A stretch of 64,000 nucleotides of DNA, taken from the NCBI RefSeq assembly GCF_003073045.1, contig NC_037596.1, positions 29,300,392 to 29,364,391 of the forward strand, written 5' to 3'. Below the pieces are notes generated by a model. The model saw only the letters and a program-made list of their open reading frames with translations. It made no database searches and had not been told where the DNA came from. Of the stretch, positions 63,438 to 64,000 are shown piece by piece. The translations under genes were made by a program, and so were the position numbers. The stretch comes from Pomacea canaliculata (Eukaryota; Mollusca; Gastropoda; Architaenioglossa; Ampullariidae). Positions within the stretch are counted from its first letter, which is position 1. Every line of letters begins with the position of its first letter.

Positions 63438-64000
63438 ATGTGTAAGTCTATGGATTCTCTCATAGAGTTCAGACGTGACACGGAGACGAATAACAATTTA
63501 CCCAGTCATCTGAAAGAGGAACACAATTGCTCCAGTTATTGCAACTCTTTTTACGAGATATCTGCACATGATGACACCACCGTGAAAGAAATTTGGCCTG
63601 GCTGGAACATCCGGGTCGCCCCTCTTTAATCAAGAAGCTTTTTCGATTCTACGACAAACGGGACACAGGCAGAAATACATTCTTGATGGACTCTGTTTAA
63701 CGATTTTCAAAGGCCTCGGACACTAACAGTAAGCTGATAGCTTTCAAGGTCAAGGCACGTATGGACACACCCAGTGTTGATAAATTTAAGATTGAGTAAC
63801 ACTATCTCTTTTTCGCCTAGAAAGACGCTGTAAAAATGACGTCTATCTTTATTTATTCAATTTAATTTAAAATAATTCAGTAAACCTTTCAGAGTTTTGT
63901 CGTTTAAAACTAAAATAACGTAAATGTCATTTCTAAGGTTTTTACGTACGTCTCTAGTTTTTTTATTATGTTAGACTGCTTCCTTACTTTTGCAGATGGA
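63438..64000 (+). pseudogene. g12: divergent, partial EF-hand family copy running off the window
   Basis: A frame from about 63438 to 63629 contains DTETNNNLPSHL in the place of an EF1 loop and HDDTTVKEIW in the place of the second half of EF2, followed by a Pro-Gly region like the family's PGSPP/PGTPE. In another frame comes FRFYDKRDTGRNTF, like EF3. The exon ends with GGACACTAACA at 63728 before GTAAGC. A further acceptor TTTTGCAG then ATGGA lies at the window end, where the EF4 exon is expected. EF1 and EF2 appear in one exon with no intron between them, unlike all other copies. Frameshifts are present, and I cannot separate decay from assembly error. The gene continues beyond the window. 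Confidence 0.45.

Overview
The window is gene-poor, AT-rich animal DNA with spliced genes, canonical GT-AG introns, AATAAA poly(A) signals, many long microsatellites, LINE fragments, one LTR element, a hAT-like DNA transposon and an interstitial TTAGGG-type telomeric run. I infer a lophotrochozoan, probably a gastropod mollusc. That rests on general impression, not on a diagnostic gene.

The content is a tandem, partly inverted array of one gene family: small secreted EF-hand proteins of about 131-138 residues. Each complete copy has the same plan: an upstream module, a promoter (usually TATA) with a noncoding first exon, a signal-peptide exon (44 coding nt, phase 2 end), an EF1 exon (110 nt), an EF2-EF3-EF4 exon (168 or 165 nt, phase 1 at both ends), an EF4 exon (47 nt) and a short C-terminal exon. 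Type I copies begin MK(V/I)(V/L)ILSCLLA and type II copies begin MK(F/L)(V/I)IFLGLL. Copies in order: g0 (3' remnant, 1.1 kb), g1 (type II, 7.4-9.1 kb), g2 (type I, 15.1-17.2), g3 (I, 20.9-23.2), g4 (I, 26.5-28.5), g5 (I, 33.7-35.4), g6 (I, one stop codon, 37.1-38.8), g7 (II, altered splice donor, 41.4-42.9), g8 (I, 46.8-48.9), g9 (I, truncated, 50.5-51.2), g10 (I, intact, minus strand, 54.0-52.1), g11 (II, indel-ridden, 59.2-61.2) and g12 (divergent partial copy, 63.4 to the window end). No other host gene family was recognised.

Between genes are repeated blocks of the array itself: 3' flanks, orphan promoter modules and shuffled upstream segments. Several insertions postdate the duplications. 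A 2.67-kb LTR element (29748-32416) carries a Gag-like frame and a cold-shock-domain frame. A hAT-like MITE (44947-45387) and a retroposed poly(A)-tailed sequence (43733-44768) each have a matching empty site in the g11 flank. A 5'-truncated LINE (56043-56373) has 12-bp target duplications. The last 5 kb look indel-rich and contain a 100-N gap, so apparent gene damage there may be assembly error.

The encoded proteins should be exported, acidic calcium binders with three canonical EF loops and one degenerate loop (EF3). Their tissue and partners cannot be read from the sequence.
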